This document shows, one piece after another, positions 7,549 to 14,388 of a stretch of 24,704 nt of DNA. A program made the translations under genes and the position numbers. The stretch spans positions 1 through 24,704 of the forward strand of contig JAHIYS010000124.1 of the NCBI GenBank assembly GCA_018814965.1, given 5' to 3'. This DNA comes from Gammaproteobacteria bacterium (GTDB lineage: Bacteria > Pseudomonadota > Gammaproteobacteria > UBA9339). Position 1 is the first letter of the stretch, and every line of letters starts with the position of its first letter. The notes under the pieces are model-generated. The model made no database searches and was not told the DNA's origin. It saw nothing but the letters and a program-made list of their open reading frames with translations.

Positions 7549-7582
7549 ATTAAAAACCCTTTGAATTCAAAGGGTTTTTAAT
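7549..7582. terminator. Perfect 34-bp palindrome, terminator-like, between divergent genes
   Basis: The sequence is exactly self-complementary about GAATTC (7563-7568), with arms AAAAACCC and GGGTTTTT flanking. With T runs on both strands it looks like a bidirectional Rho-independent terminator. Its place is odd: it lies upstream of both rpsP (minus) and dacB (plus), where no known gene ends. It may insulate the two divergent promoters, or be left over from a lost neighbour. Confidence 0.6.
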
Positions 7583-7607
7583 AAAAATGGAATTTATTAA
7601 ATTTATA

Positions 7608-7635
7608 TTGGCATTTTATACCATCATGCCATAAT
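7608..7635 (+). promoter_or_regulatory. Candidate promoter of dacB
   Basis: TTGGCA (7608-7613) and CATAAT (7630-7635) each match five of six consensus positions and are spaced by 16 bases, ending 53 bases before the dacB ATG. This is the best promoter-like pair in the window. Confidence 0.55.
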
Positions 7636-7688
7636 CACCCAGGGAACTTAATGTTTTGCCCAAAGATCGAATATAAGGATTTACAATC

Positions 7689-9116
7689 ATGACAAAAACA
7701 ATGCTACGAGTCATTTTCTTTTTTTTACTCTCTCTTACAGCGCAAACCGCCACCTCGAGCAACCCAGCCCTAATTCAAGGAAAAATTAACAACGCATTGA
7801 AAAAATACAACCCTAACATCAATGCTGGAATAGTTGTCAGATCCATCACACAAGATAAAATTCTTTATCAAAAAAATCCCCATCAATTATTCCTACCAGC
7901 GAGCACCTTAAAAATATTGTCATCAATTGCAGCTCTTTCTTTTTTAGGCGTAGATTATCGCTTCCAAACCAAGATTTTGACAAAAAACATTGACGTCGAC
8001 CATGGGATCATAAACAACGATCTTTATATATATTTTGATGGCGATCCATCTTTGACTAAAAAAGATATTGATAATATTGTAATGAAACTCGCCGATATGG
8101 GATTAAAAACAATTAACGGGAATATTTATATTGATGACACTGTTTTTGATAATTCTCTTTTAGCTGACGGTTGGTTATGGGGGGATCTTAATTATTGTGG
8201 TTCTGCTCCTATTGGCGCCATAATTATTGATAAAAATTGCTTCGGATTGAAATTAATCGCACAAAAATCTGAACAGCCAGCAATTCTTGCTAACAATATA
8301 AATTATGTATCCGTAGTCAACAGTGTAATCTCAAAAAATCCTGGGCCAGATAGCAAAGGATGCTCTCTCAAACTACAAGCTTCTGGCAATAACAACTACC
8401 ATGTATCTGGTTGCTTAAAAACCCACAGTAAGCCACAATATATTTTTACAACTATCCGCAATACCCGCTTATATGCTAAAAATCTGCTACTTGAACAGTT
8501 ACAAGCTAATGATATTAAATTAACCGGGGCCATTGAATTAAAAAAAATACCACAAAATGAACCCCTCACTATTTTAGTTGAGCATCAATCATCACCTTTA
8601 TCAGATCTAACTAAAATTTCTCTAAAACAATCTGACAATACTTTTGCCGACGCTATTTACAAAAAACTCGGGGCTTCATTTTTCAATAAGCAATCCTCTT
8701 GGCAAAGCAGCGCCAAAGCGGTGAAAACAATCTTAGAATCAAAAACCAGAAAATCATTCAATCAAATGTATATGGAGGATGGATCAGGTTTATCACGTTA
8801 TAATCTAATAACACCAACACTATTGGTAACAGCATTAGACTTTGCTTACCGTGATGAAACAATTAAACGAAGCTTTATAAATTCGTTGTCATTTACAGGA
8901 ATAAACGGCACTTTAAAAAATCGGATGCCAAATTTAAAGCATCGTCTCTATGCTAAAACCGGCAATATGGCAAATTCTTCATCACTAGCTGGATACATCA
9001 AAACCAAAAACCAAGAGATCATAGCATTTGCAATTATCATAAATTCATTTTTGGACAGCCCTAAGAAATATCACAAACTTCAAGATGAGATTTGTAATGT
9101 TTTAGCAAATAGCTAG
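7689..9116 (+). CDS. dacB: DacB-type D-alanyl-D-alanine carboxypeptidase/endopeptidase (PBP4, peptidase S13)
   Basis: The 475-residue protein carries a signal peptide (VIFFFLLSLTAQTA, cleavage near residue 22) and all three penicillin-binding active-site motifs in S13 order: SxxK at Ser72-Lys75 (PASTLK), SDN at 315-317 and KTG at 423-425. The large insertion between the first two motifs is typical of DacB. It should cleave the terminal D-Ala and/or D-Ala-mDAP cross-links of peptidoglycan in the periplasm. Other family signatures are YQKNPHQLFLPASTLK, FDGDPSLT and MEDGSGLSRYNLITP. The start has AAGGAT nine bases upstream. The gene is transcribed alone, divergently from rpsP. Confidence 0.93.
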   Translation: MTKTMLRVIFFFLLSLTAQTATSSNPALIQGKINNALKKYNPNINAGIVVRSITQDKILYQKNPHQLFLPASTLKILSSIAALSFLGVDYRFQTKILTKNIDVDHGIINNDLYIYFDGDPSLTKKDIDNIVMKLADMGLKTINGNIYIDDTVFDNSLLADGWLWGDLNYCGSAPIGAIIIDKNCFGLKLIAQKSEQPAILANNINYVSVVNSVISKNPGPDSKGCSLKLQASGNNNYHVSGCLKTHSKPQYIFTTIRNTRLYAKNLLLEQLQANDIKLTGAIELKKIPQNEPLTILVEHQSSPLSDLTKISLKQSDNTFADAIYKKLGASFFNKQSSWQSSAKAVKTILESKTRKSFNQMYMEDGSGLSRYNLITPTLLVTALDFAYRDETIKRSFINSLSFTGINGTLKNRMPNLKHRLYAKTGNMANSSSLAGYIKTKNQEIIAFAIIINSFLDSPKKYHKLQDEICNVLANS

Positions 9117-9133
9117 GATATAAAATTGGGGTA

Positions 9134-9216
9134 TAGTCTCAACAATTAACAATATTGCTAATACTTAATGATACCTAGTCTCAACAGTTAACATATTGCT
9201 AAGTTTTAATAATTCC
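9134..9216 (+). repeat. Two tandem 42-base repeats after dacB
   Basis: Copies start at 9134 and 9176, both with TAGTCTCAACA followed by (A/G)TTAACA and TATTGCTAA. The first copy plus preceding GGGGT resembles the inverted-repeat end of the RAYT element at 16010-17165 (about 20 of 26 bases by eye), so these may be old, diverged relatives of that repeat. No coding potential is seen. Confidence 0.6.
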
Positions 9217-9290
9217 GGAACTATCTCAATCACTGTCGTCCCGTTTTCAACGAAGCCAATAATTATTAATTATCGATACTTAATGGGCCT

Positions 9291-9614
9291 GTCGCAATCT
9301 GAAAGTATTTGTCATTCCCGCATGCTTTTGGCGGGAATCCAGTCAAAATAATAATTCATACAAATCCTCCCATTCAGAGTTATGTTGCTCTATCAGCCTC
9401 AACTTCCAAAGTCGATACCATCTTTTTATAGCTTTTTCTCTAGCAATAGCTGCATTGATGTTATTAAACTACTCTATGTAAACAAGCTTATCTAACGCAT
9501 ATTTTTTGGTAAACCCGTCCATCGATTTTTGTTTGTGCTCATACACGCGACGAACTAAATTATTGGTAACACCTGTATACAACGTACCATTGCTTTTAGA
9601 ACAAAGATTGCGAC
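9291..9614. mobile_element. Inverted-repeat-bounded 324-bp segment carrying a GIY-YIG gene fragment
   Basis: GTCGCAATCT at 9291-9300 is repeated as its exact reverse complement at 9605-9614, and outside each copy similar flanks continue (TTAATGGGCCT on the left, TTAAGGGACC read from the right). Between them lie the hairpin ATTCCCGC...GCGGGAAT (9314-9321, 9331-9338), of the widespread CGTCATTCCCGC-type intergenic repeat, and a truncated GIY-YIG nuclease frame on the minus strand. It looks like a small mobile or repeated cassette, but the inverted repeat is short, so chance association cannot be excluded. Confidence 0.45.
9343..9614 (-). pseudogene. Truncated GIY-YIG endonuclease (YhbQ-like) with an in-frame stop
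   Basis: Minus-strand translation gives SKSNGTLYTGVTNNLVRRVYEHK, then GFTKKYALDKLVYIE, an in-frame TAG at 9471-9469, and FNNINAAIAREKAIKRWYR and WKLRLIEQHNSEWEDLYELLF to a TGA at 9345-9343. This is the small single-domain GIY-YIG family (UPF0213 type). The stop falls where the family usually has an aromatic residue (E-Y-F), consistent with a TAC or TAT to TAG change. The N-terminal MxxYVYIL strand is also missing; the frame begins at NLCSKS, exactly at the inverted repeat. The gene therefore looks broken twice and is probably not functional. Confidence 0.85.
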
Positions 9615-9627
9615 GGTCCCTTAATAC

Positions 9628-10425
9628 CTAGACCTGTGGCGTATCTAATTTTCTTTCCTGCTCATCTTCAGATTCAGCGAGAGCGTCGCCGGACTGCAAT
9701 TCTGGTTCTTTATGTTTAACAAAAGTTAGGTCGATCTGAGGAGCATTTTTAAAACCATTTTCATTTTTGGTATAATCAATAAAACTATTAATATCTGCGA
9801 AGATAGTGGTTTTTGCTACAAAGGCTTTTGTATCAGTATAGATAATTCTTCCTGATAGATTAACTACAGAAGCGGTATGCCCATTTTTGGTTATGATCAT
9901 ACCGGTATTTTCTTTTATATTATCACGTAGAACTTGCTCAAAATCTATAAGATAACCAGCTTCTTTTTCTTCTGATGTGCTATAGATTTTTGCAGCGAAA
10001 CCCTCAAGTTTTTCTAATGCCAATAGCTGTAATAACTCTTTGCCGATAAGATCATCTACCGCCGCCTTAGAAAATAGGCCAATCTTTTTTGCTGAATCGC
10101 TTTTAGCTAGCAGCCCTTTATCAGCCACACCATTTTTAACCGCATCTTCAACTACATTAACCAAAGCCGTACGGATTTCGTTTTCTTTATTATTATAGGC
10201 ATCTGCATCACTAATTTTTAGCATGTTAGATATTTTGATCATTTCCTCTGATTCACTTAACAAGGCGAATGTGACATGCTCAGAGATAAACGTACATGCT
10301 TCAAGTGCTTTAAAACCAAAGCTCATCACGTTGCCTTGCGAGATTATATTAAAAACCATTGTCTTAGCTGTGGGATTTTGATTTGAACTTGGATTTTGCT
10401 TTCTATTCCAAAAATGATCCATCAT
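9628..10425 (-). CDS. Candidate papain-like cysteine protease, possible Dot/Icm effector
   Basis: I do not recognise the family of this 265-residue protein. It has no signal peptide or membrane segment. Two conserved-looking blocks suggest a papain-like fold: a helix containing Cys44 (FGFKALEACTFISEH, with Gln30 upstream as possible oxyanion residue) and a late strand pair GMIITKNGHTASVV / GRIIYTDTK giving His183 and Asp198, followed by FADINSFIDYTK, a layout seen in C39-like, C58-like and viral tegument-type cysteine peptidases. The last 30 residues are hydrophilic and Glu-rich (ESEDEQERKLDTPQV), like the E-block secretion signals of Dot/Icm effectors. A strong GGAGGTG lies four bases before the first ATG of MMDH. 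It sits between pth and the GIY-YIG fragment, where ychF often lies. Catalysis and effector status are inference. Confidence 0.6.
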   Translation of the reverse strand: MMDHFWNRKQNPSSNQNPTAKTMVFNIISQGNVMSFGFKALEACTFISEHVTFALLSESEEMIKISNMLKISDADAYNNKENEIRTALVNVVEDAVKNGVADKGLLAKSDSAKKIGLFSKAAVDDLIGKELLQLLALEKLEGFAAKIYSTSEEKEAGYLIDFEQVLRDNIKENTGMIITKNGHTASVVNLSGRIIYTDTKAFVAKTTIFADINSFIDYTKNENGFKNAPQIDLTFVKHKEPELQSGDALAESEDEQERKLDTPQV

Positions 10426-10451
10426 AAAACACCTCCATATGTATATTTAGT

Positions 10452-10730
10452 ATGGTGAGCTTATTAACGCCTGAAGAAAGAAGTAACGAAGGCGATGAAA
10501 CATCTATTATTACTAGCACAGTTGTAACAGATACTAGACAGGAACCGTTAAATGCTGCAAACAATAATCAAGGGGATGCTGGAGAAGATGGTGAAATGGG
10601 CAACAGTAATTCGACACGGTCTTGGTTGGGCAGTCTCATAAGACGGATACGCGCTTTTTATACTGATGGCGCTAGATTTTATGGGACCTTCAGTGACCTC
10701 ATGGCTGAAAACCACGCTTCGCACTATTAA
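10452..10730 (+). CDS. Hypothetical 92-residue hydrophilic protein, divergent from the protease-like gene
   Basis: The start codon is 26 bases from that of the divergent 9628-10425 gene. The product has an acidic, Asn/Gly/Ser-rich N-terminal 55 residues (EERSNEGDETS..., GDAGEDGEMGNSNS), then a more structured amphipathic, basic part (WLGSLIRRIRAFYTDGARFYGTFSDLM). There is no signal peptide and no family I recognise. No Shine-Dalgarno sequence precedes the ATG, which weakens the call. If real, its shared divergent promoter region suggests joint expression with its neighbour, perhaps as partner or second effector; that is inference. Confidence 0.4.
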   Translation: MVSLLTPEERSNEGDETSIITSTVVTDTRQEPLNAANNNQGDAGEDGEMGNSNSTRSWLGSLIRRIRAFYTDGARFYGTFSDLMAENHASHY

Positions 10731-10770
10731 AGATTTTGGATAATATTAATAACTGAAGCAGTCCTTGCAA

Positions 10771-10807
10771 TTCCTCTGGCCCTGTTGAAAATTCAGAGCC
10801 AGAGGAA
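10771..10807. terminator. 10-bp stem hairpin between convergent ORF 10452-10730 and pth
   Basis: TTCCTCTGGC (10771-10780) pairs perfectly with GCCAGAGGAA (10798-10807), and CTG/CAG inside the loop can extend the stem. It lies between the 3' ends of two convergent genes, as expected of a shared terminator, but neither strand has a real T tract after it. Confidence 0.5.
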
Positions 10808-10894
10808 AATAGTAAAAAGGTTCCAATTAGATAAACTATGTTTAAAAAAACATTCTGGGCCCAGCGGCAAAGATCTCATGAGGACAAACAAAAA

Positions 10895-11479
10895 CTAAGA
10901 CCTAGTCCCTTTGAATTCTGATATTGCAGACGCAAAATCACCTGCAACTAATTTAGGAATAGTCATCACAGCATGATCAATCGCATCAAGAATTTGTCCA
11001 AGATTAGACTTACTAGGTTTAGATAATACATAATCACTGAAGCCATCTTTAGACTTTGCTTTACCAATACCGATCCGTATCCGCCAAAAATCGTTAGTGC
11101 CTAATTGATCAATAATATTCTGTACCCCATTATGACCATTAGCACCGCCATCTTTTTTTAAACGAATATCTCCAGGGGAAAAATCTAACTCATCGTGAAC
11201 TACTAAAATTGAACTGCTTGGAATTTTATAAAACTTTGCCACTCTACCAACAGCATCACCGCTTAAATTCATAAATGTTTCTGGCAAAAGCAACCTACAT
11301 TTATGGTCAGCGATCTTTATTTCGCTAACAAATCCTCTAAACTTTGATTCCAACCTGAAATCACCATGATATTTTTCGGCCAAAGATTTAACTAACCAGA
11401 ACCCAACATTATGCCTGGTATTCTCATACTGCGGGCCTGGATTACCCAGACCCACAATCAATTTAATTCCTTCTTCCAA
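10895..11479 (-). CDS. pth: Peptidyl-tRNA hydrolase
   Basis: The 194-residue product has the family signature IVGLGNPGPQYENTRHNVGF with Asn13 and catalytic His23, ETFMNLSG, and VVHDELDFSPGDIRLKKDGGANGHNG with Asp96. It releases tRNA from peptidyl-tRNAs that drop off ribosomes. It starts 12 bases downstream of the rplY stop, the usual gammaproteobacterial rplY-pth arrangement; ychF, which commonly follows, is not here. No strong Shine-Dalgarno sequence is seen. Confidence 0.96.
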   Translation of the reverse strand: MEEGIKLIVGLGNPGPQYENTRHNVGFWLVKSLAEKYHGDFRLESKFRGFVSEIKIADHKCRLLLPETFMNLSGDAVGRVAKFYKIPSSSILVVHDELDFSPGDIRLKKDGGANGHNGVQNIIDQLGTNDFWRIRIGIGKAKSKDGFSDYVLSKPSKSNLGQILDAIDHAVMTIPKLVAGDFASAISEFKGTRS

Positions 11480-11491
11480 AGATCAGCCTTT

Positions 11492-12181
11492 TTATTTTTT
11501 ACCTTTATCCTCAGCACCCTCTTTATCTGCTGCTCCCTCTTCTGCAGCAGGTTTACCAGCAACAGGGACCTCAGCGGCAACTGGAGCGGCTGTATCTTCA
11601 ACCGCTACCCGTGGGATATAAGCTGTTGCTATAGGTTTATCCTCGCCATGAGCAAGCGCAACAATTTCAACTTCTTTTGGTAATTTTAAATCTGACAAAT
11701 GAATGGTTTGGTTAAGAACAATTTGTGAAAGATCGACTTCAACCACTTCTGGTAAATATTTAGGCAAACAACGCACTTCAATATTTGACATCAAATGTGA
11801 AATTAATGCACCAGAAAGCTTAACCCCTGGAGAGTTAGCTTCACCAGAAAAGCGCAATGGAACACGCATTGCAATCGTTTCTGCATCACTAATACGCTGT
11901 AAATCTAAATGCAAAATTCTTGGTTTAAAAGGATGACGCTGAAGATCTCTTAAAATAACTTGCTCTTTTTTGCCATCGATATCTAAATCTAGAATTTTGG
12001 TATAAAAAGAGTCGTGCACCAATAATTTCAATAACGCATTATGCTCAATTATAATCATTGCTGGCTCTGTGCCAGCACCATAAACGATTCCTGGAACTTT
12101 ATCAGCATGACGTAGGCGGCGGCTCGCACCTTTGCCCTGATCGCCACGTAAAGTAGCATTGATAGTAAAAGTCTGTTTCAT
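11492..12181 (-). CDS. rplY: 50S ribosomal protein L25, long (Ctc/TL5) form
   Basis: Residues 1-95 are the 5S-rRNA-binding L25 domain (TLRGDQGKGASRRLRHADKVPGIVYGAG, FKPRILHLDLQRIS), and about 96-185 form the TL5/Ctc beta domain (VPLRFSGEANSPGVKLSGALISHLMSNIEVRCLPKYLPE). The tail is Ala/Glu/Lys-rich and disordered-looking. The product is 229 residues, against about 94 for the short E. coli form. The frame is open to 12223, but the ATG at 12181 matches the family N-terminus MKQTFTINA and has GGAG seven bases upstream. It is cotranscribed with pth. Its usual upstream neighbour prs is absent. Confidence 0.95.
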   Translation of the reverse strand: MKQTFTINATLRGDQGKGASRRLRHADKVPGIVYGAGTEPAMIIIEHNALLKLLVHDSFYTKILDLDIDGKKEQVILRDLQRHPFKPRILHLDLQRISDAETIAMRVPLRFSGEANSPGVKLSGALISHLMSNIEVRCLPKYLPEVVEVDLSQIVLNQTIHLSDLKLPKEVEIVALAHGEDKPIATAYIPRVAVEDTAAPVAAEVPVAGKPAAEEGAADKEGAEDKGKK

Positions 12182-12207
12182 TTTAATCTCCGAAGTTATA
12201 TACAAAA

Positions 12208-12229
12208 CCAATCTCGCGACCAAGATTGG
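12208..12229 (-). promoter_or_regulatory. Hairpin in the rplY 5' leader
   Basis: CCAATCT (12208-12214) and AGATTGG (12223-12229) form a 7-bp stem with an 8-base loop in the mRNA leader, 26 bases before the rplY start and followed by TTTTG on the minus strand. L25 binds 5S rRNA, and autogenous control of rplY has been described in E. coli, so a leader structure that binds L25 is plausible here; an attenuator is the other option. A possible -10 TAGAAT lies further upstream (12251-12256, minus strand) with no good -35. Confidence 0.35.
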
Positions 12230-12572
12230 CCAAATTTTTAAAGAGAGGGGATTCTACACTGATTATCGGCCTAAATCTAGCAATTGCGACCAAACGACTT
12301 TAGTTTGGAAAAATCGGGTTATCATCTCAACCCATTAAAAACAAATAAGTTTTCACAAAATCTCTGGAGATCTACCATAAGGTTATAAACAAAAAATGAA
12401 ACCAAAGAGCCTCTATCTAGCTTTAGTCACACTGGATATTTTACAATTAACAACCTGCATTGCTTATTATTTCTATGATTTCAGCGCCGTCCTATTAATT
12501 AAGAAAGTTAGGAGTCGCCTAAAAAATATCCTCTTACCCATAAACCCAAACATGGCGTTAACAATATTATAT
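12230..12572. other. Intergenic region upstream of rplY
   Basis: This stretch holds the likely rplY promoter and a short inverted repeat CCAAAC/GTTTGG (12290-12295, 12303-12308). A 63-codon plus-strand frame (12396-12587) starts with an ATG and has a hydrophobic N-terminus, but it lacks a well-placed ribosome binding site and runs into the 3' end of the opposite-strand gene at 12573, so I do not call it. Confidence 0.5.
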
Positions 12573-12806
12573 TTAAAAAGAAAATGAATCTCCATCACCC
12601 CATGCTTCTTCCTCCATCGCAGCAAGAGCACTTTCTTTTAATTTCTGCCACCTATCTTCTTCACCCTGCCTGGGAAATAAATAAAAAACAATACCTAGCA
12701 CAGCTACAGCCAAAAAACCAAGCACAAAAGGGCTATCATCAACACCAGATCCTATAACATGATCTATGTCTGCTTGGCTTAGTTCTGTTATTGAGCTTAA
12801 ACTCAT
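12573..12806 (-). CDS. Double-glycine-type leader small membrane protein, copy 1 (GS cleavage site)
   Basis: The 77-residue product begins MSLSSITELSQADIDHVIGS. Counted back from Ser20 as -1, it has Leu at -12, Ser at -11, Asp at -8, Ile at -7, Val at -4 and Gly-Ser at -2/-1, which is the pattern of leaders cut by C39-type peptidase ABC exporters (GG, GA and GS are all known there). After the predicted cut comes a short acidic linker, one membrane segment (VLGFLAVAVLGIVFYLF, about residues 28-44) and a charged tail rich in Glu and Trp ending in DGDSFSF. It is the last of four tandem, same-strand genes whose leaders align without gaps. The ribosome binding site is weak (AGATAGAG). The mature domain is not one I know. 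Confidence 0.72.
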   Translation of the reverse strand: MSLSSITELSQADIDHVIGSGVDDSPFVLGFLAVAVLGIVFYLFPRQGEEDRWQKLKESALAAMEEEAWGDGDSFSF

Positions 12807-12879
12807 ATCTCTATCTAACTTCCCAAAATAAAAAATTCTATTACCAACACCTTCTTAGTTGCTTTGGTTTATATTAACT

Positions 12880-13149
12880 TTAACTACGCGCACTAGATGA
12901 TTTACGACTATCATTGCCTTGTTTATGCGCATCCAACTCTTTCTTCTGCTCCATAACAATTGAAATTAAACCAATGGTTGCTATAAGAATCATTATTCCA
13001 AAACCAACAGCCGCCCTAACCGGATCATTTTTGAGCTTATCATCATCTTGATCATCGACCTCTTTCCAAGCCATTTCACGGCGACTAAAACCCCCGCTGA
13101 TACAATTAATATCAACTTGCTCAAGCTCTATTATTGAATTCATACTCAT
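12880..13149 (-). CDS. Double-glycine leader small membrane protein, copy 2
   Basis: The 89-residue product starts MSMNSIIELEQVDINCISGG: Leu9 (-12), Asp13 (-8), Ile14 (-7), Ile17 (-4) and Gly19-Gly20 fit a double-glycine export leader exactly. The mature part is FSRREMAWKEVDDQDDDKLKN, a strongly charged linker, then one membrane segment (AAVGFGIMILIATIGLISIVM) and a hydrophilic tail, KKELDAHKQGNDSRKSSSARS. The frame is open from an ATG six codons earlier, but GGGAG lies well placed before the ATG at 13149, so I use that. The next gene follows 73 bases after its stop codon. Confidence 0.78.
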   Translation of the reverse strand: MSMNSIIELEQVDINCISGGFSRREMAWKEVDDQDDDKLKNDPVRAAVGFGIMILIATIGLISIVMEQKKELDAHKQGNDSRKSSSARS

Positions 13150-13437
13150 ATCATATCTCCCAATCAATTATTATCACTATAATATATTGTAACAAAACGG
13201 CATCATGAAACATTAAAATAAAATTAAATGCCTAATATAAAGCGGTTGCGATCTAAAAACCCCTGATACCTTCTCTGGATTCTGAGACAAAGACCACATA
13301 AAGATAATTCTTGAACCACGTTAAACCACCAGGTATAAAACATACAAAACAACAACTGTTGATGATTTTGCAACCAAACTTCGTAGTAACCGCCCCGCCC
13401 TATATCAGAAAAGACAATATTTATTCACCTTTACAGG

Positions 13438-13686
13438 TTAATCTCTTTTTTTATTTTCATATTTCTTAATAAAATAAGGGCAACAAATGGTAGCTATAGT
13501 AAATAATGTAAAACCAATAACACAACCAGAAATGAATACTACAATATTACGCTTATTTTCTGACACTAAAGTTAAAAAATCAGGATTAACAACATCCTCA
13601 TGATTACCCGCATGAGCACCTTGTTTGCCTCCACTAACCCAAACCCAATCCGTTAGAGAGATCTCTTTAATGGAATTTAATTTCAT
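13438..13686 (-). CDS. Double-glycine leader small membrane protein, copy 3
   Basis: The 82-residue product starts MKLNSIKEISLTDWVWVSGG: Ile9 (-12), Ser10 (-11), Asp13 (-8), Trp14 (-7), Val17 (-4) and Gly19-Gly20. The mature region is KQGAHAGNHEDVVNPDF..., a polar linker, then a membrane segment (NIVVFISGCVIGFTLFTIATICCPYF) with three cysteines, and a short basic tail, KKYENKKRD. GGGGGAG seven to eight bases before the ATG is the strongest ribosome binding site of the group. Mature sequences of the four genes do not obviously align, only the leader and the layout do. Confidence 0.78.
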   Translation of the reverse strand: MKLNSIKEISLTDWVWVSGGKQGAHAGNHEDVVNPDFLTLVSENKRNIVVFISGCVIGFTLFTIATICCPYFIKKYENKKRD

Positions 13687-13779
13687 TCATTTACTCCCCC
13701 AATTTATTGATATATCTATTTACCTAACCAATCCCGATCAAAAATCTTATTTAAAACCAAGTGATAAATATTGTCAGTC

Positions 13780-14076
13780 TCAAATAGAAGAGCTTCGACC
13801 TCTATAAGGACTCTCTTTCAAACAATACTCTGGGAAAGCATAAGCAAAGGGATATTGATACTTTTGCATACCAACATCTACTGTAGAAATCTTATTTTCT
13901 CCAAACATCCTTCTTACTGACGCAACTATAAAAATCGCACCAACTGCTCCGGCAACAAAACTACTTATCCTAGGATGCTCATCATGAAACTGCAAAAACT
14001 TAACCAACACTTCAGCAGCCTTATCCTGAAAACTAATTTCATTTTGATTTATAACTCTTATTGAACCTCTATTCAT
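13780..14076 (-). CDS. Small membrane protein with a degenerate version of the same leader, copy 4
   Basis: The 98-residue product starts MNRGSIRVINQNEISFQDKA. Ser5, Ile6, Ile9, an acid at 13 and Ile14 line up with the other three genes without gaps, but positions 19-20 are Lys-Ala instead of Gly-Gly, so cleavage by a double-glycine peptidase is not expected. It continues with an amphipathic stretch (KAAEVLVKFLQFHDEHPR), one membrane segment (ISSFVAGAVGAIFIVASV) and a polar, Tyr-rich tail. GGGG lies seven bases before the ATG. It is the first of the four genes and could be a diverged precursor, an immunity-type partner that kept the leader-like N-terminus, or an uncleaved component. Confidence 0.65.
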   Translation of the reverse strand: MNRGSIRVINQNEISFQDKAAEVLVKFLQFHDEHPRISSFVAGAVGAIFIVASVRRMFGENKISTVDVGMQKYQYPFAYAFPEYCLKESPYRGRSSSI

Positions 14077-14388
14077 AAATATACCCCAAAATTTTAATTA
14101 CCTAACAAGTGATTTTTACAACGACATAACCAACCATACAATAAATACATCCAACATAATAGCACACACGAACCACACGAACACTTCTCTTACCGCCAAC
14201 AGCATAACATATATCTCATCATCCAGTTTTGATCGCAAAATTTAATATTATAAATTATTTATCAATTGACTGAGCAACTTTAAAATATTAAAAAGAGTAA
14301 CGAGCTAAGCATTAACCAATAACTTTTAATTACTTCCAAAAAATCATAAGCCCTTAATTTATTCAACAGCTCCGCAATTCCACAAAAA
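14077..14388. other. Intergenic region between comM and the leader-peptide genes
   Basis: About 310 AT-rich bases contain no convincing gene. A TATAAT on the minus strand, within AATTTATAATATT near 14243-14255, could be a -10 for the 13780-14076 gene, but there is no acceptable -35. A 61-codon frame at 14280-14465 is a shadow overlapping the comM end. Confidence 0.4.

Noticed and set aside
12396..12587. 63-codon plus-strand frame with a hydrophobic start
   Set aside because: No well-placed ribosome binding site, no family, and its end overlaps a better supported opposite-strand gene.
13168..13437. Minus-strand open stretch reading GGYYEVWLQNHQQLLF and onwards
   Set aside because: About 60 codons without a convincing start codon or ribosome binding site, and not matching the leader-peptide family on either side.
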